This document shows, piece after piece, positions 1 through 8,510 of a stretch of DNA of 64,000 nt. This stretch comes from Ancylobacter sp. SL191 (lineage in GTDB: Bacteria; Pseudomonadota; Alphaproteobacteria; Rhizobiales; Xanthobacteraceae). The stretch's first letter is position 1; every line of letters begins with the position of its first letter. A program made the translations under genes and the position numbers. The notes under the pieces are model-generated. The model ran no database searches, had not been told where the DNA came from, and saw only the letters and a program-made list of their open reading frames with translations. The stretch covers positions 4,315,001-4,379,000 of the forward strand of contig NZ_CP113056.1 in NCBI RefSeq assembly GCF_026625645.1, written 5' to 3'.

Positions 1-1
1 C

Positions 2-1138
2 CGCGTCGAGACGCTCGCCGCCGCCGACATCATCGACTGGTTCGCCGAGGAAGCCCGCCGCCAGTATGGCCGCCTGATCCCCGCGCGCGGCGCCGGCATC
101 CAGCAGATTGTCCACCGCGAGCCGGTCGGCGTCGTCGCCGCCTTCACGCCGTGGAACTTCCCGATCAACCAGGCGGTCCGCAAGGTCTCGGCCGCGCTCG
201 CCGCCGGCTGCGCGGTGATCCTCAAGGGCCCGGAAGAGACGCCGGCGAGCTGCGCCGCCCTCATCAAGGCCTATGAGGATGCCGGCCTGCCCAAGGGCGT
301 GGTCAACCTCGTCTTCGGCATTCCCTCGGAGATTTCCGAGTACCTGATCCCGCACCCGGTGGTGAAGAAGATCTCGTTCACCGGCTCCACCGTGGTCGGC
401 AAGCAGCTCGCCGCGCTGGCGGGCCTGCACATGAAGCGCGTCACCATGGAGCTCGGCGGCCACGCCCCGGCCGTGGTGTTCGAGGATGCCGATGTCGAGG
501 TGGCGGTGAAGCTGCTCTCGAGCGCGAAGTTCCGCAATGCCGGCCAGGTCTGCGTCTCCCCGACCCGCTTCCTCGTGCATCAGGACATCTATGAGCGCTT
601 CGTCGACGGCTTCACCGAGGCGGTGAAGACCGTGAAGGTCGGCAACGGGCTCGATGAGAGCGTGCGCATGGGCCCGCTGGCCAATGCCCGCCGCGTCGAG
701 GCCATGGAGGCGCTGACCGCCGACGCCGTGGCCAAGGGCGCGACGCTGCGCACCGGCGGCGCGCGTATCGGCAATAAGGGCTATTTCTTCCAGCCGACCG
801 TGCTGACCGACCTGCCGGCCGATGCCCGCATCCTCAATGAGGAGCCCTTCGGCCCGGTCGTGCCGATCCAGCCCTTCTCCTCCATGGAGGCGGTGATCGC
901 CGAGTCCAACCGCCTGCCCTATGGGCTCGCGGCTTACGCCTACACCACCTCCGGCCAGCGCGCCGACGAGTTCGCCCGCCGGGTGGAGAGCGGCATGGTG
1001 TCGATCAACCATCACGGCCTCGCCCTCCCCGAAGTGCCGTTCGGCGGCATCAAGGATTCGGGCTACGGCTCGGAAGGCGGCATCGAGGGCATGGAAGCCT
1101 ATGTGAACACCAAGTTCGTCACCCAGCTCGGGGTCTGA
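2..1138 (+). CDS. Aldehyde dehydrogenase, succinate-semialdehyde dehydrogenase type (5' truncated by window edge)
   Basis: The 378 visible residues are the C-terminal four fifths of an NAD(P)-dependent aldehyde dehydrogenase, which oxidises an aldehyde to the acid. Visible family motifs are PWNFP, FTGST (NAD contact), MELGG (general-base Glu), FRNAGQVCVSP (nucleophilic Cys) and EEPFGP. The overall pattern resembles the GabD / 2-oxoglutarate-semialdehyde dehydrogenase group, with succinate semialdehyde as the likely but unproven substrate. The N-terminus lies before base 1, so the start and the upstream partner genes cannot be judged. The next gene is a transporter about 85 bases downstream on the same strand. 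Family assignment is firm; substrate is inference. Confidence 0.9.
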   Translation, partial: RVETLAAADIIDWFAEEARRQYGRLIPARGAGIQQIVHREPVGVVAAFTPWNFPINQAVRKVSAALAAGCAVILKGPEETPASCAALIKAYEDAGLPKGVVNLVFGIPSEISEYLIPHPVVKKISFTGSTVVGKQLAALAGLHMKRVTMELGGHAPAVVFEDADVEVAVKLLSSAKFRNAGQVCVSPTRFLVHQDIYERFVDGFTEAVKTVKVGNGLDESVRMGPLANARRVEAMEALTADAVAKGATLRTGGARIGNKGYFFQPTVLTDLPADARILNEEPFGPVVPIQPFSSMEAVIAESNRLPYGLAAYAYTTSGQRADEFARRVESGMVSINHHGLALPEVPFGGIKDSGYGSEGGIEGMEAYVNTKFVTQLGV

Positions 1139-1224
1139 TCCCGCGCCGACGTTACGAAAAGCAGGCTCGGCAGCGGGTGCGGTATGGGGTAACAAGGTAA
1201 TGCCCCGCCGCACCCGCTGTGTTC

Positions 1225-2079
1225 ATGGACCTCACCGTCTTCCTCGTGATGCTCGTCTCCGCCGCCACCCAGGCGGGCTGGAACGTCATCCTCAAGATCC
1301 GGCTCGATCCGTTCGGCGCGCTGGTGCTGGTCGGCATCTGCGGGGGCGTCGCCGCTTTGCCCTTCGCGTTGTGGTTCGGCCTGCCGGGCCTCGACGTGCT
1401 GCCCTGGATCGGGCTCTCGGTCTGCTGCCACCTGTCCTATTACGCCTTCATAATCGGCGCCTATAGCCGGGCCGATCTCGGCATGGCCTACCCGGTCGCG
1501 CGCGGCAGCGCCCTGTTGATGACCGCCGGCATCTCCATCTTCATCATGGGCGAGGCGATCTCGCCGGTCGGCATGGTCGGCATCCTGCTTCTCGCCTCCA
1601 GCATCCTCATCGTCGGCCGCCACGCTTTCGATCGCCATGCGCTCGGCCAGCGGCTCGAAGGGCGCGCGCTGCTGCTGGCGCTCGGCTCGGGCGTCGCGGC
1701 CACCGCCTTCACCATCGTCGACGGCACCGCCGCACGAGTGACCGAGCAGGCCAATCTCTACACAACCTGGCTGTTCGTGGCGGATGCGGTGGTCATCACC
1801 ATCCTCCTGCTGTCGTGGAAGGGCCGGCGGGCGGTGGCGCCCCTGCTCACCTTCCTGCCCTGGGGGCTTCTGGGCGGGGCGATGCTGTTCGTGAGCTACT
1901 GGCTCTCGGTCTGGGCAATGACGCAGGCGCCCATCGGGCTGGTGACGGCGGTGCGCGAATCCAGCGTGCTGTTCGGCGCCATTCTCTCGGTGACGCTGCT
2001 GCGCGAGCCCTTGCGGGCCGACCGGGTGATCGCCGCCCTGCTCGTGGTGGGCGGCCTCGCGCTGATCAAGCTGTTCTGA
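1225..2079 (+). CDS. DMT-superfamily (EamA-like) membrane transporter, copy 1
   Basis: This 284-residue, very hydrophobic protein has about ten predicted membrane helices arranged as two repeated halves, typical of drug/metabolite transporters that export small molecules or amino acids through the inner membrane. The ATG at 1225 is preferred over an in-frame GTG at 1219 because it aligns with the start of the adjacent paralogue (MDLTVF against MEPSVF). Both copies share conserved stretches such as GWN-ILKIRLDP near the N-terminus and APIGLV-AVRESSV-F near residues 230-245. The substrate is unknown. It forms a tandem pair with the following gene, 64 bases away. Confidence 0.85.
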   Translation: MDLTVFLVMLVSAATQAGWNVILKIRLDPFGALVLVGICGGVAALPFALWFGLPGLDVLPWIGLSVCCHLSYYAFIIGAYSRADLGMAYPVARGSALLMTAGISIFIMGEAISPVGMVGILLLASSILIVGRHAFDRHALGQRLEGRALLLALGSGVAATAFTIVDGTAARVTEQANLYTTWLFVADAVVITILLLSWKGRRAVAPLLTFLPWGLLGGAMLFVSYWLSVWAMTQAPIGLVTAVRESSVLFGAILSVTLLREPLRADRVIAALLVVGGLALIKLF

Positions 2080-2143
2080 ATTTTCCCGCCGCCGGCTAAG
2101 GAATCAGCTAACGAGGCGGGGTCTTCCACCTGCCGGCAGTGTC

Positions 2144-2983
2144 ATGGAACCCAGCGTGTTTCTGGCGGTCATCGCCGCCGCCGCCATGCATGCCGGCTGG
2201 AACGCCATTCTCAAGATCCGGCTCGATCCGCTGGTCGCGGTGGTGCTCATCACCGCCGCGTGCAGCGCCATCGCCTTGCCCGCCGCCCTGTGGTTCGGCC
2301 TGCCCCCGCTGCATGTCTGGCCATGGATCGCCGGCTCCATCGCCGTCCATCTGTTCTATTATCTCACCCTCACCGGCGCCTATCGCCGCGCCGATATGGG
2401 TTTCGTCTACCCGCTGGCGCGCGGCGGCTCGCCGCTCATCACCACGCTGTTCTCGCTGGTACTGCTGGGCGAGCCGATCGACGCGCAGGGCGTGCTCGGC
2501 GTCGTCGTGCTGGCGGCCGGCGTGCTCGCCATCGCCTGGCGACCCAAGGGTGGCGGGTTCGACGGGCGCGCGCTCGCCCTTGCCCTCGCCTGCGCGCTGA
2601 GCATCGCGGTCTATTCGGTCATCGACGGGCTCGGCGCTCGCTCCGCCGGCAGCCCGCATCTCTATTCGGCCTGGCTGTTCCTGCTGGAAGGGCCCTGCGT
2701 GCTCACCGTGGCGCTGCTCCGGCTCGGCCCCGCCGCGCTGCGCCCGGCGACCGGCTTCGTGGTGCCGGGCATCTTCGGCGGGGCGATGTCGCTCTCGGCC
2801 TATTGGATCACCATCTGGGCGATGACCAAGGCGCCCATCGGTCTTGTCTCGGCCGTGCGGGAATCCAGCGTCATGTTCGCCGCGCTCATTGCCGTGGTGG
2901 TGCTGCGCGAGCCGCTTAAGCTGGAGCGGCTCGGGGCGGCCGGGCTCATCGTGCTCGGGCTCGCCCTCATCAAGCTGCATTAG
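2144..2983 (+). CDS. DMT-superfamily (EamA-like) membrane transporter, copy 2
   Basis: At 279 residues this is a clear paralogue of the preceding gene, sharing the ten-helix EamA architecture, the N-terminal AGWNAILKIRLDPL segment and the C-terminal APIGLVSAVRESSV segment. The similarity over the whole length suggests local duplication followed by divergence. The two proteins may act as separate transporters or as a heteromeric pair; nothing in the sequence names the substrate. The 64-base gap has no visible terminator, so co-transcription is likely. Confidence 0.85.
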   Translation: MEPSVFLAVIAAAAMHAGWNAILKIRLDPLVAVVLITAACSAIALPAALWFGLPPLHVWPWIAGSIAVHLFYYLTLTGAYRRADMGFVYPLARGGSPLITTLFSLVLLGEPIDAQGVLGVVVLAAGVLAIAWRPKGGGFDGRALALALACALSIAVYSVIDGLGARSAGSPHLYSAWLFLLEGPCVLTVALLRLGPAALRPATGFVVPGIFGGAMSLSAYWITIWAMTKAPIGLVSAVRESSVMFAALIAVVVLREPLKLERLGAAGLIVLGLALIKLH

Positions 2984-3033
2984 AGCCGGCGCCCCGGCGT
3001 GTGTTCCGGGCGTTCCTGTGCTTTTTTGCCGGG

Positions 3034-4362
3034 ATGACCGAGCGCCCTACCCCCGCGATTCGACCCACCGTGCCCGATGATGCCTTTGCCGGGCCGCTGG
3101 CGCTCATCCGCGAGGGCGCTCCACTGGTGATGGTGATCGGTGGCGCGGGCACCGGCAAGACGACCTTCCTGCAGGCGCTGCGCCGGCAGGGCGGCAGCAA
3201 GCAGGCGTTTCTGGCGCCCACCGGCGTTGCCGCCTTGCAGCTCGGCGGGCAGACCATTCATTCCTTCTTCGGCCTGCCGCCGCGCCTCATCGACCCCGAT
3301 CAGGTGAAGCCGCGCGCGCCCAAGCGCACGCTGATGAAGAAGCTGGAGCGGCTCATCATCGACGAGGTGTCGATGGTGCGTGCCGATGTGCTCGACGCGG
3401 TCGACCGCTCGCTGCGCATCGCCCGCAATGACCCCACGCCCTTTGGTGGCGTGCAGGTGATCCTGGTCGGCGATTTCCTCCAGCTCCCGCCCGTGGTGCC
3501 GCAGGCCGAGCGGGAGATCCTCGGCCATCTCGGCTATGAGGGGCCGTTCGCCTTCGACGCGCGGGTGCTGCGCGAGGTTGACATCACCCGCCTGCCCTTC
3601 CGCCAGGTCTACCGGCAGAGCGACGCCACCTTCGTCGATCACCTCGCGGACCTGCGCGCCGGCCGCAACATGATGCGCGCCATCGATGCCATCAACGGCG
3701 CCTCCTTCCGCGAGCATCGCCCCGGCCGCATCCCGGTCGTGCTGGCGCCGACCAATATGCGGGTGGACGGCTATAACCGCCACGGCATGGACGGGCTGGT
3801 CGAGGCTGGCCGCATCTATGAGGGGCGCAGCGAGGGCGAGTTCGACCTCGCCAATGATCGCCTGCCCGTGCCGGAACTGCTGGTGCTCAAGGTCGGCGCT
3901 CGCGTCATGGCGGTGCGCAACGATCCCGAGCGGCAATGGGTCAATGGCTCGGTCGGCTCGGTGATCGGCCTCGCCCCGGACCGCGCCTTCGTCCGGCTCG
4001 ACGCCGGCGGGGTGGTGGAGATCGAGCGCACGAGCTGGGAGCGCATCCGCTACGACTGGAGCGAGACCACGGGGAAGATCGAGGCCAAGGTGGTCGGCAG
4101 CTACACCCAGCTTCCCCTCGTCCCGGCCTGGGCCGTCACGGTCCACAAGGCGCAGGGCCTGACGCTGGAAGATGCGCGCATCGACTTCGACAGCGGCGCC
4201 TTCGCCGCCGGCCAGGCCTATGTCGCGCTCTCGCGTGCCCGCTCACTGGAAGGGCTCTCGCTCGCGCGGCCCTTGCGCGCCTCCGACATCCGCATCGACC
4301 GGCGGGTCGCCGCCTTCACGGCGGCGTTCGAGGCGGGGCTGCCGCCCGACGCCATCGGCTGA
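3034..4362 (+). CDS. Small Pif1/RecD-like superfamily 1 DNA helicase (AAA family ATPase)
   Basis: This 442-residue protein carries a near-complete SF1 helicase motif set. Walker A is GGAGTGKT near residue 36, followed by PTGVAALQL and HSFFGLP. Walker B is LIIDEVSMV, then motif III GDFLQLPPV, a YRQ motif, and near the C-terminus VHKAQGLTLE and YVALSRAR (motifs V and VI). That pattern is Pif1/RecD2-like, so it probably unwinds DNA 5'-3'. It lacks any extra nuclease or HRDC domain and is compact for the family. I start it at the ATG at 3034; an in-frame GTG at 3001 would add 11 residues. The physiological role (repair, replication-fork or R-loop removal) is inference. Confidence 0.85.
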   Translation: MTERPTPAIRPTVPDDAFAGPLALIREGAPLVMVIGGAGTGKTTFLQALRRQGGSKQAFLAPTGVAALQLGGQTIHSFFGLPPRLIDPDQVKPRAPKRTLMKKLERLIIDEVSMVRADVLDAVDRSLRIARNDPTPFGGVQVILVGDFLQLPPVVPQAEREILGHLGYEGPFAFDARVLREVDITRLPFRQVYRQSDATFVDHLADLRAGRNMMRAIDAINGASFREHRPGRIPVVLAPTNMRVDGYNRHGMDGLVEAGRIYEGRSEGEFDLANDRLPVPELLVLKVGARVMAVRNDPERQWVNGSVGSVIGLAPDRAFVRLDAGGVVEIERTSWERIRYDWSETTGKIEAKVVGSYTQLPLVPAWAVTVHKAQGLTLEDARIDFDSGAFAAGQAYVALSRARSLEGLSLARPLRASDIRIDRRVAAFTAAFEAGLPPDAIG

Positions 4363-4388
4363 TCCGACTCCGCTCGGGAACGGCATCA

Positions 4389-4416
4389 CATTTATTAATA
4401 CAAAATTAATTGCAAT
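4389..4416. promoter_or_regulatory. AT-rich island upstream of the Rrf2 regulator gene
   Basis: In an otherwise GC-rich 262-base gap there is a short block almost free of G and C, with two ATTAAT copies (4394-4399 and 4405-4410). It is the only obvious compositional feature upstream of the regulator gene. It could be an UP-like element or binding site. No convincing -35/-10 pair could be fixed. Confidence 0.25.
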
Positions 4417-4624
4417 TTCCTCCCATCCTACGGAAGGTAGCGCGGTGACATCGCTGCTGGCGCGGGATGTTGCTTTCAGCACTCGCGCAGGGTCGGCCTT
4501 CGCCGGCGGCCCGGAATGGCCCGCGGCTGGAGCCTCACCCTGGGGTTCACGGGCTATAGCCGGATAACACCCTGCGATCCCGTCCCCTGCCTAGCGTGCG
4601 CCTTTCGGACCCGAATCGACGGAT

Positions 4625-5089
4625 ATGCTGACCAACAAGGGCAAATACGGCCTCAAGGCGATGATGTTTCTGGCGCAACGCAGCGAGGGCGCCAGCGTGC
4701 CCGGCCAGGAAATCGCTGACGCTAACCATATCCCCAAGCAGTTCCTGAACGGCATCCTGCTGGAATTGCGCGCGGCCGGGCTGGTGCGTTCCAAGAAGGG
4801 GCCGGGCGGCGGCTACGCGCTGGCGCGCTGCCCCTTCGCCATCTGTATCGGCGAGATCGTCCGCGCGCTGGATATGCCCATTGCCCGCCTTGCCTGCACG
4901 GAAGCCGGCGGCGATGTGCCCTGCATGGATTGCGATGACCCGGCCGGCTGCGGCGTGCGCACGACGATGAGCCAGGTTCAGGCCGCCGTCTCCGGTGTCA
5001 TCGATACGCTGACGCTCGGCGAGCTTGTGCGCTCAAATGCCGGCCAGGAGCCGGCGCTGTCCGATATGGACCTCGCCGGCACCCGCTAG
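4625..5089 (+). CDS. Rrf2-family transcriptional regulator with a cysteine cluster
   Basis: This 154-residue protein begins with the Rrf2 winged-helix signature: KGKYGLKAMMFLA, then a recognition-helix region around IPKQFLNGILLELRAAGLV and the wing segment KKGPGGGYALAR. Cysteines lie at 69, 74, 91, 100, 103 and 109. The 91/100/103/109 group falls where IscR and NsrR bind an iron-sulfur cluster, so it may sense iron-sulfur status, redox or nitric oxide. No isc or suf genes are nearby. The convergent neighbour is gcdH, and the target genes are not evident. Family assignment is firm; the cluster is inference from cysteine spacing. Confidence 0.85.
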   Translation: MLTNKGKYGLKAMMFLAQRSEGASVPGQEIADANHIPKQFLNGILLELRAAGLVRSKKGPGGGYALARCPFAICIGEIVRALDMPIARLACTEAGGDVPCMDCDDPAGCGVRTTMSQVQAAVSGVIDTLTLGELVRSNAGQEPALSDMDLAGTR

Positions 5090-5119
5090 GAACAACGCTC
5101 CGCCCGCAGGGCGCGGGGC

Positions 5120-6352
5120 TCAGAAGAACGCCTGATGGCCGGTGATCGCCCGGCCGAGGATCAGCGCATGAATGTCATGCGTGCCCTCATAGGTGTTCAC
5201 CGTCTCCAGATTGATCATGTGGCGCATCACCGGGTACTCGGACGAGATTCCGTTGCCGCCATGCATGTCGCGGGCGGCGCGGGCAATGTCGAGCGCCTTG
5301 CCGCAATTGTTGCGCTTGAGCATGGAGATGGACTCCACCGGCAGCCGCCCGGCATCGAACAGCCGTCCCGCCTGAAGCGCGAGTTGCAGGCCGAGGGTGA
5401 TCTCGGTCGCCATATCCGCCAGCTTCTTCTGGATCAGCTGCGTCGCCGCCAGCGGCTTGCCGAACTGCTTGCGCTCGAGCGTATAGCCGCGCGCGGCGGC
5501 GTAGCAGGCTTCCGCCGCCCCCATCGTGCCCCAGCCAATGCCGTAGCGGGCGCGGTTGAGGCAGGAGAACGGGCCCTTGAGGCCGGAGGCGCCGGGCAGG
5601 ATGTTCTCTTCCGGCAGCTCGACGCCGTCGAGCACGATCTCGCCGGTGACGGAGGCGCGCAAGCTGAGCTTGCCCTCGATCTTCGGCGTCGTGAAACCCT
5701 TCATGCCGCGCTCGACGAGGAAGCCGCGAATCTCCCCGTCATGGGCCGCCGACTTCGCCCAGACCACCGCGAGATCGGCGATGGGCGAGTTGGTGATCCA
5801 CATCTTGGTGCCGCTGAGGCGATAACCGCCGTCGATCTTCTCGGCGCGGGTGCGCATGCCCGACGGGTCCGAGCCCGCATCCGGCTCGGTGAGGCCGAAA
5901 CAGCCGATCCACTCGCCGGTGGCGAGCTTCGGCAGGAACTTCTTCTTCTGCGCCTCGGTGCCGAAGGCGTTGATCGGGTGCATGACCAGCGAGGACTGCA
6001 CGCTCATCGCCGAGCGGTAGCCGGAATCGACACGCTCCACCTCGCGGGCGACGAGGCCATAGGACACATAGCCAAGGCCCGCGCCGCCATATGCCTCGGG
6101 GATGGTCGGCCCGAGCAGGCCGAGCTCGCCCATCTCGCTCATGATATCTCGGTCGAAGCGTTCCTCCATATAGGCGGAGGTCACGCGCGGCAGCAGCTTT
6201 TCCTGTGCATAGTCGCGCGCCGTGTCGCGGACGAGGCGCTCCTCTTCGGTGAGCTGGCCGTCGAGGTCGAACGGGTCGGCCCAGTCGAAGCTGGCGCGGG
6301 GGGCCTTGGTTTCAGCCGGGGCTTTGGAAACAGCGGCAGGCGCGGCACTCAT
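5120..6352 (-). CDS. gcdH: Glutaryl-CoA dehydrogenase
   Basis: This 410-residue acyl-CoA dehydrogenase family flavoprotein would oxidise and decarboxylate glutaryl-CoA to crotonyl-CoA in lysine and aromatic catabolism. The sequence has the family's FAD/acyl contacts ([32 protein letters not shown]) and the C-terminal [20 protein letters not shown]. In that segment the Glu of YEGTHD is the usual catalytic base in glutaryl-CoA dehydrogenases. An Ala/Pro/Lys-rich N-terminal stretch of about 20 residues precedes the conserved [14 protein letters not shown]. It is transcribed away from dppA across a 277-base divergent gap. Confidence 0.88.
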   Translation of the reverse strand: MSAAPAAVSKAPAETKAPRASFDWADPFDLDGQLTEEERLVRDTARDYAQEKLLPRVTSAYMEERFDRDIMSEMGELGLLGPTIPEAYGGAGLGYVSYGLVAREVERVDSGYRSAMSVQSSLVMHPINAFGTEAQKKKFLPKLATGEWIGCFGLTEPDAGSDPSGMRTRAEKIDGGYRLSGTKMWITNSPIADLAVVWAKSAAHDGEIRGFLVERGMKGFTTPKIEGKLSLRASVTGEIVLDGVELPEENILPGASGLKGPFSCLNRARYGIGWGTMGAAEACYAAARGYTLERKQFGKPLAATQLIQKKLADMATEITLGLQLALQAGRLFDAGRLPVESISMLKRNNCGKALDIARAARDMHGGNGISSEYPVMRHMINLETVNTYEGTHDIHALILGRAITGHQAFF

Positions 6353-6629
6353 GAGCGGAGTTCTCCCATCAGCCGGCGGATCGCGCCGGATGACATGCTC
6401 TTACAACTTCGCACGGCGCCATGCACGCCAAGAGGCTGTTCGGGAAAGCCCTGGAAGCCGCTCGGGAAGGGCCTGCGTCAGGTCATGCGACTTAGGTCGG
6501 GGGGGAGAGCCAGATTGCGCAACCCTCGGACACGTGATTGATTTCACACTTGGACGACGGAGATCAAACAACAGGCTGGCCCATGCAATGGGCACGGCGC
6601 CGCTTCGTTCAATGAGAGGGGTCTTTTCT

Positions 6630-8228
6630 ATGCGGGTAATCACTCCCAAGGTGGCGCTTGCCGCCGCGATGCTCACCGTTCTGTCGGCGCCGGCTTTCGC
6701 CGCCAAGACACTGGTCTACTGCTCCGAAGGCAGCCCGGAAAACTTCACGCCCGCGCTCAACACGACCGGCACCAGCTTCGATGCCGCCCGCCCGGTCTAC
6801 AACCAGCTCGTCGAGTTCGAGCGCGGCTCGACCAAGGTCGTCCCGGCGCTGGCCGAGAGCTGGACGGTGAGCCCGGACGGCAAGGAACTCACCTTCAAGC
6901 TGCGCAAGGGCGTGAAATTCCACGCCGGCGTCAACGGCTTCACCCCCACCCGCGACTTCAACGCGGATGACGTGCTGTTCTCGTTCGAGCGGCAGTGGAA
7001 GCCGGAGAACCCGTACCACAAGGTCACGGGCGGCGCGTATGACTACTTCAACGACATGAGCATGCCCGACCTGCTCAAGTCGATCGACAAGGTGGACGAC
7101 TACACGGTCAAGTTCACCCTGACCGAGCCGAATGCGCCCATGCTGGCGAACCTCGCCATGGACTTCGGCACGATCATGTCGAAGGAATATGCTGACTTCC
7201 TGCTGAAGAAGGGCACCCCCGAGCAGTTCGACCAGATTCCGGTCGGCACCGGCCCGTTCTCCTTCGTCGCCTACCAGAAGGACGCGGTGATCCGCTTCAA
7301 GGCCTTCCCGGCCTATTGGGGCGGCCCGGCCAAGGTGGACAACCTCGTCTACGCCATCACCCCCGACCCGACCGCGCGCTACGCCAAGCTGAAGAAGGGC
7401 GAGTGCCATGTGATGATCGCGCCGAACCCGGCCGACATCGCGGCGCTGAAGACCGATCCGGTGGTGAACCTGATCTCCCAGCCGGGCCTCAACATCGCCT
7501 ATCTGTCGTTCAACACGCAGAAGCCGCCCTTCGACAAGAAGGAGGTCCGCCAGGCCTTCAACATGGCGATCGACAAGGCCGCCATCATCAAGGACGTCTA
7601 TCAGGGCGCCGGCCAGGCCGCGATCAACCCGATCCCGCCGACCATCTGGTCCTACAACACCGCGGTGAAGGACTATCCCTACGACCCCGAGAAGGCCAAG
7701 AAGATGCTGGCGGATGCGGGGGTCAAGACGCCGCTCGACATTGACCTGTGGTGGATGCCGGTGCAGCGCCCCTACAACCCGAACGCCAAGCGCATCGCCG
7801 AGATGATGCAGTCGGACCTCGCCAAGATCGGCGTCAATGCCAAGCTCGTCTCCTATGAATGGGGCGAGTACCGCAAGCGCCTGCAGCAGGGCGAGCACAT
7901 GACCGGCCAGCTCGGCTGGACCGGTGACAATGGCGACCCGGACAACTTCTTCTTCCTGCTTGGCTGCGCCGCCGCCCGTCCGGGTGGGCAGAACCTCGCC
8001 AAGTGGTGCAACAAGGAGTTCGACGACCTCATCAACAAGGCGAAGACCATTTCGGACGTCGCCGAGCGCACCAAGCTCTATGAGCAGGCGCAGGTCATCG
8101 TGAAGGAAGACGCGCCCTGGTTCACCATCGCCCACTCGGTCGTCTATGAGCCGACCCGCAAGGAAGTCGTGGACTACAAGGTGAGCCCGTTCGGCCGCCA
8201 CGAGTTCTACGGCGTCGATCTGAAGTGA
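6630..8228 (+). CDS. dppA: Dipeptide ABC transporter, periplasmic substrate-binding protein
   Basis: This 532-residue SBP_bac_5 protein closely follows enterobacterial DppA: KTLVYCSEGSPENF at the mature N-terminus, NPYHKVTGG, then MPVQRPYNPNAKRIAEMM, YEWGEYRKRLQQGEH and GWTGDNGDPDNFF. Residues 1-24 form a Sec signal peptide ending in APAFA, with cleavage before AKT. The start at 6630 is chosen because a GAGAGGGG ribosome site ends 9 bases before it; a nearby ATG at 6612 lacks one. The long open frame running further upstream is not coding. It delivers di- or oligopeptides (haem or delta-aminolevulinate are alternatives known for the family) to the permease encoded downstream. Confidence 0.93.
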   Translation: MRVITPKVALAAAMLTVLSAPAFAAKTLVYCSEGSPENFTPALNTTGTSFDAARPVYNQLVEFERGSTKVVPALAESWTVSPDGKELTFKLRKGVKFHAGVNGFTPTRDFNADDVLFSFERQWKPENPYHKVTGGAYDYFNDMSMPDLLKSIDKVDDYTVKFTLTEPNAPMLANLAMDFGTIMSKEYADFLLKKGTPEQFDQIPVGTGPFSFVAYQKDAVIRFKAFPAYWGGPAKVDNLVYAITPDPTARYAKLKKGECHVMIAPNPADIAALKTDPVVNLISQPGLNIAYLSFNTQKPPFDKKEVRQAFNMAIDKAAIIKDVYQGAGQAAINPIPPTIWSYNTAVKDYPYDPEKAKKMLADAGVKTPLDIDLWWMPVQRPYNPNAKRIAEMMQSDLAKIGVNAKLVSYEWGEYRKRLQQGEHMTGQLGWTGDNGDPDNFFFLLGCAAARPGGQNLAKWCNKEFDDLINKAKTISDVAERTKLYEQAQVIVKEDAPWFTIAHSVVYEPTRKEVVDYKVSPFGRHEFYGVDLK

Positions 8229-8244
8229 TCGTGACGTGACGCGG

Positions 8245-8280
8245 ACGGTGCCGGCGGCGGGAGCGCGCCGCCGGCACCGT
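8245..8280 (+). promoter_or_regulatory. Intercistronic hairpin between dppA and dppB
   Basis: A perfect 15-base-pair inverted repeat (8245-8259 against 8266-8280) with a 6-base loop starts 17 bases after the dppA stop codon. It is followed by only a short T stretch. Such structures between binding-protein and permease genes usually protect the 3' end of the binding-protein mRNA or partly terminate transcription, giving more binding protein than permease. The hairpin is seen directly; its effect is inferred. Confidence 0.7.
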
Positions 8281-8510
8281 GCCTTTCGGCAAGACGCGCG
8301 GCGTGCCCGCCTCTAGACGCACGGCGATGCTGGCGCGGCAGCGTGTGGGCGCGCGTCCGGCGCATCGCGCGATCCTGCGCATCCCTATTGCGGCGCAGCC
8401 GTGACGGCCGGCGAAACACGCCTGTCCTGATCTGCCCGTCATGATCGCCCCCGCCCGTCGCGGAGCGCCCTCCCGCGTGTGACGCCGGCGATCCCAAGCC
8501 CGGGAATTCC

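Noticed and set aside
5135..6541. Plus-strand open frame of about 468 codons opposite gcdH
   Set aside because: It is wholly antisense to a well-supported acyl-CoA dehydrogenase, and its product is His/Arg-rich low complexity.
6222..6629. Upstream extension of dppA by 136 codons
   Set aside because: A signal peptide and ribosome site define the start at 6630. The extension would read antisense through gcdH.
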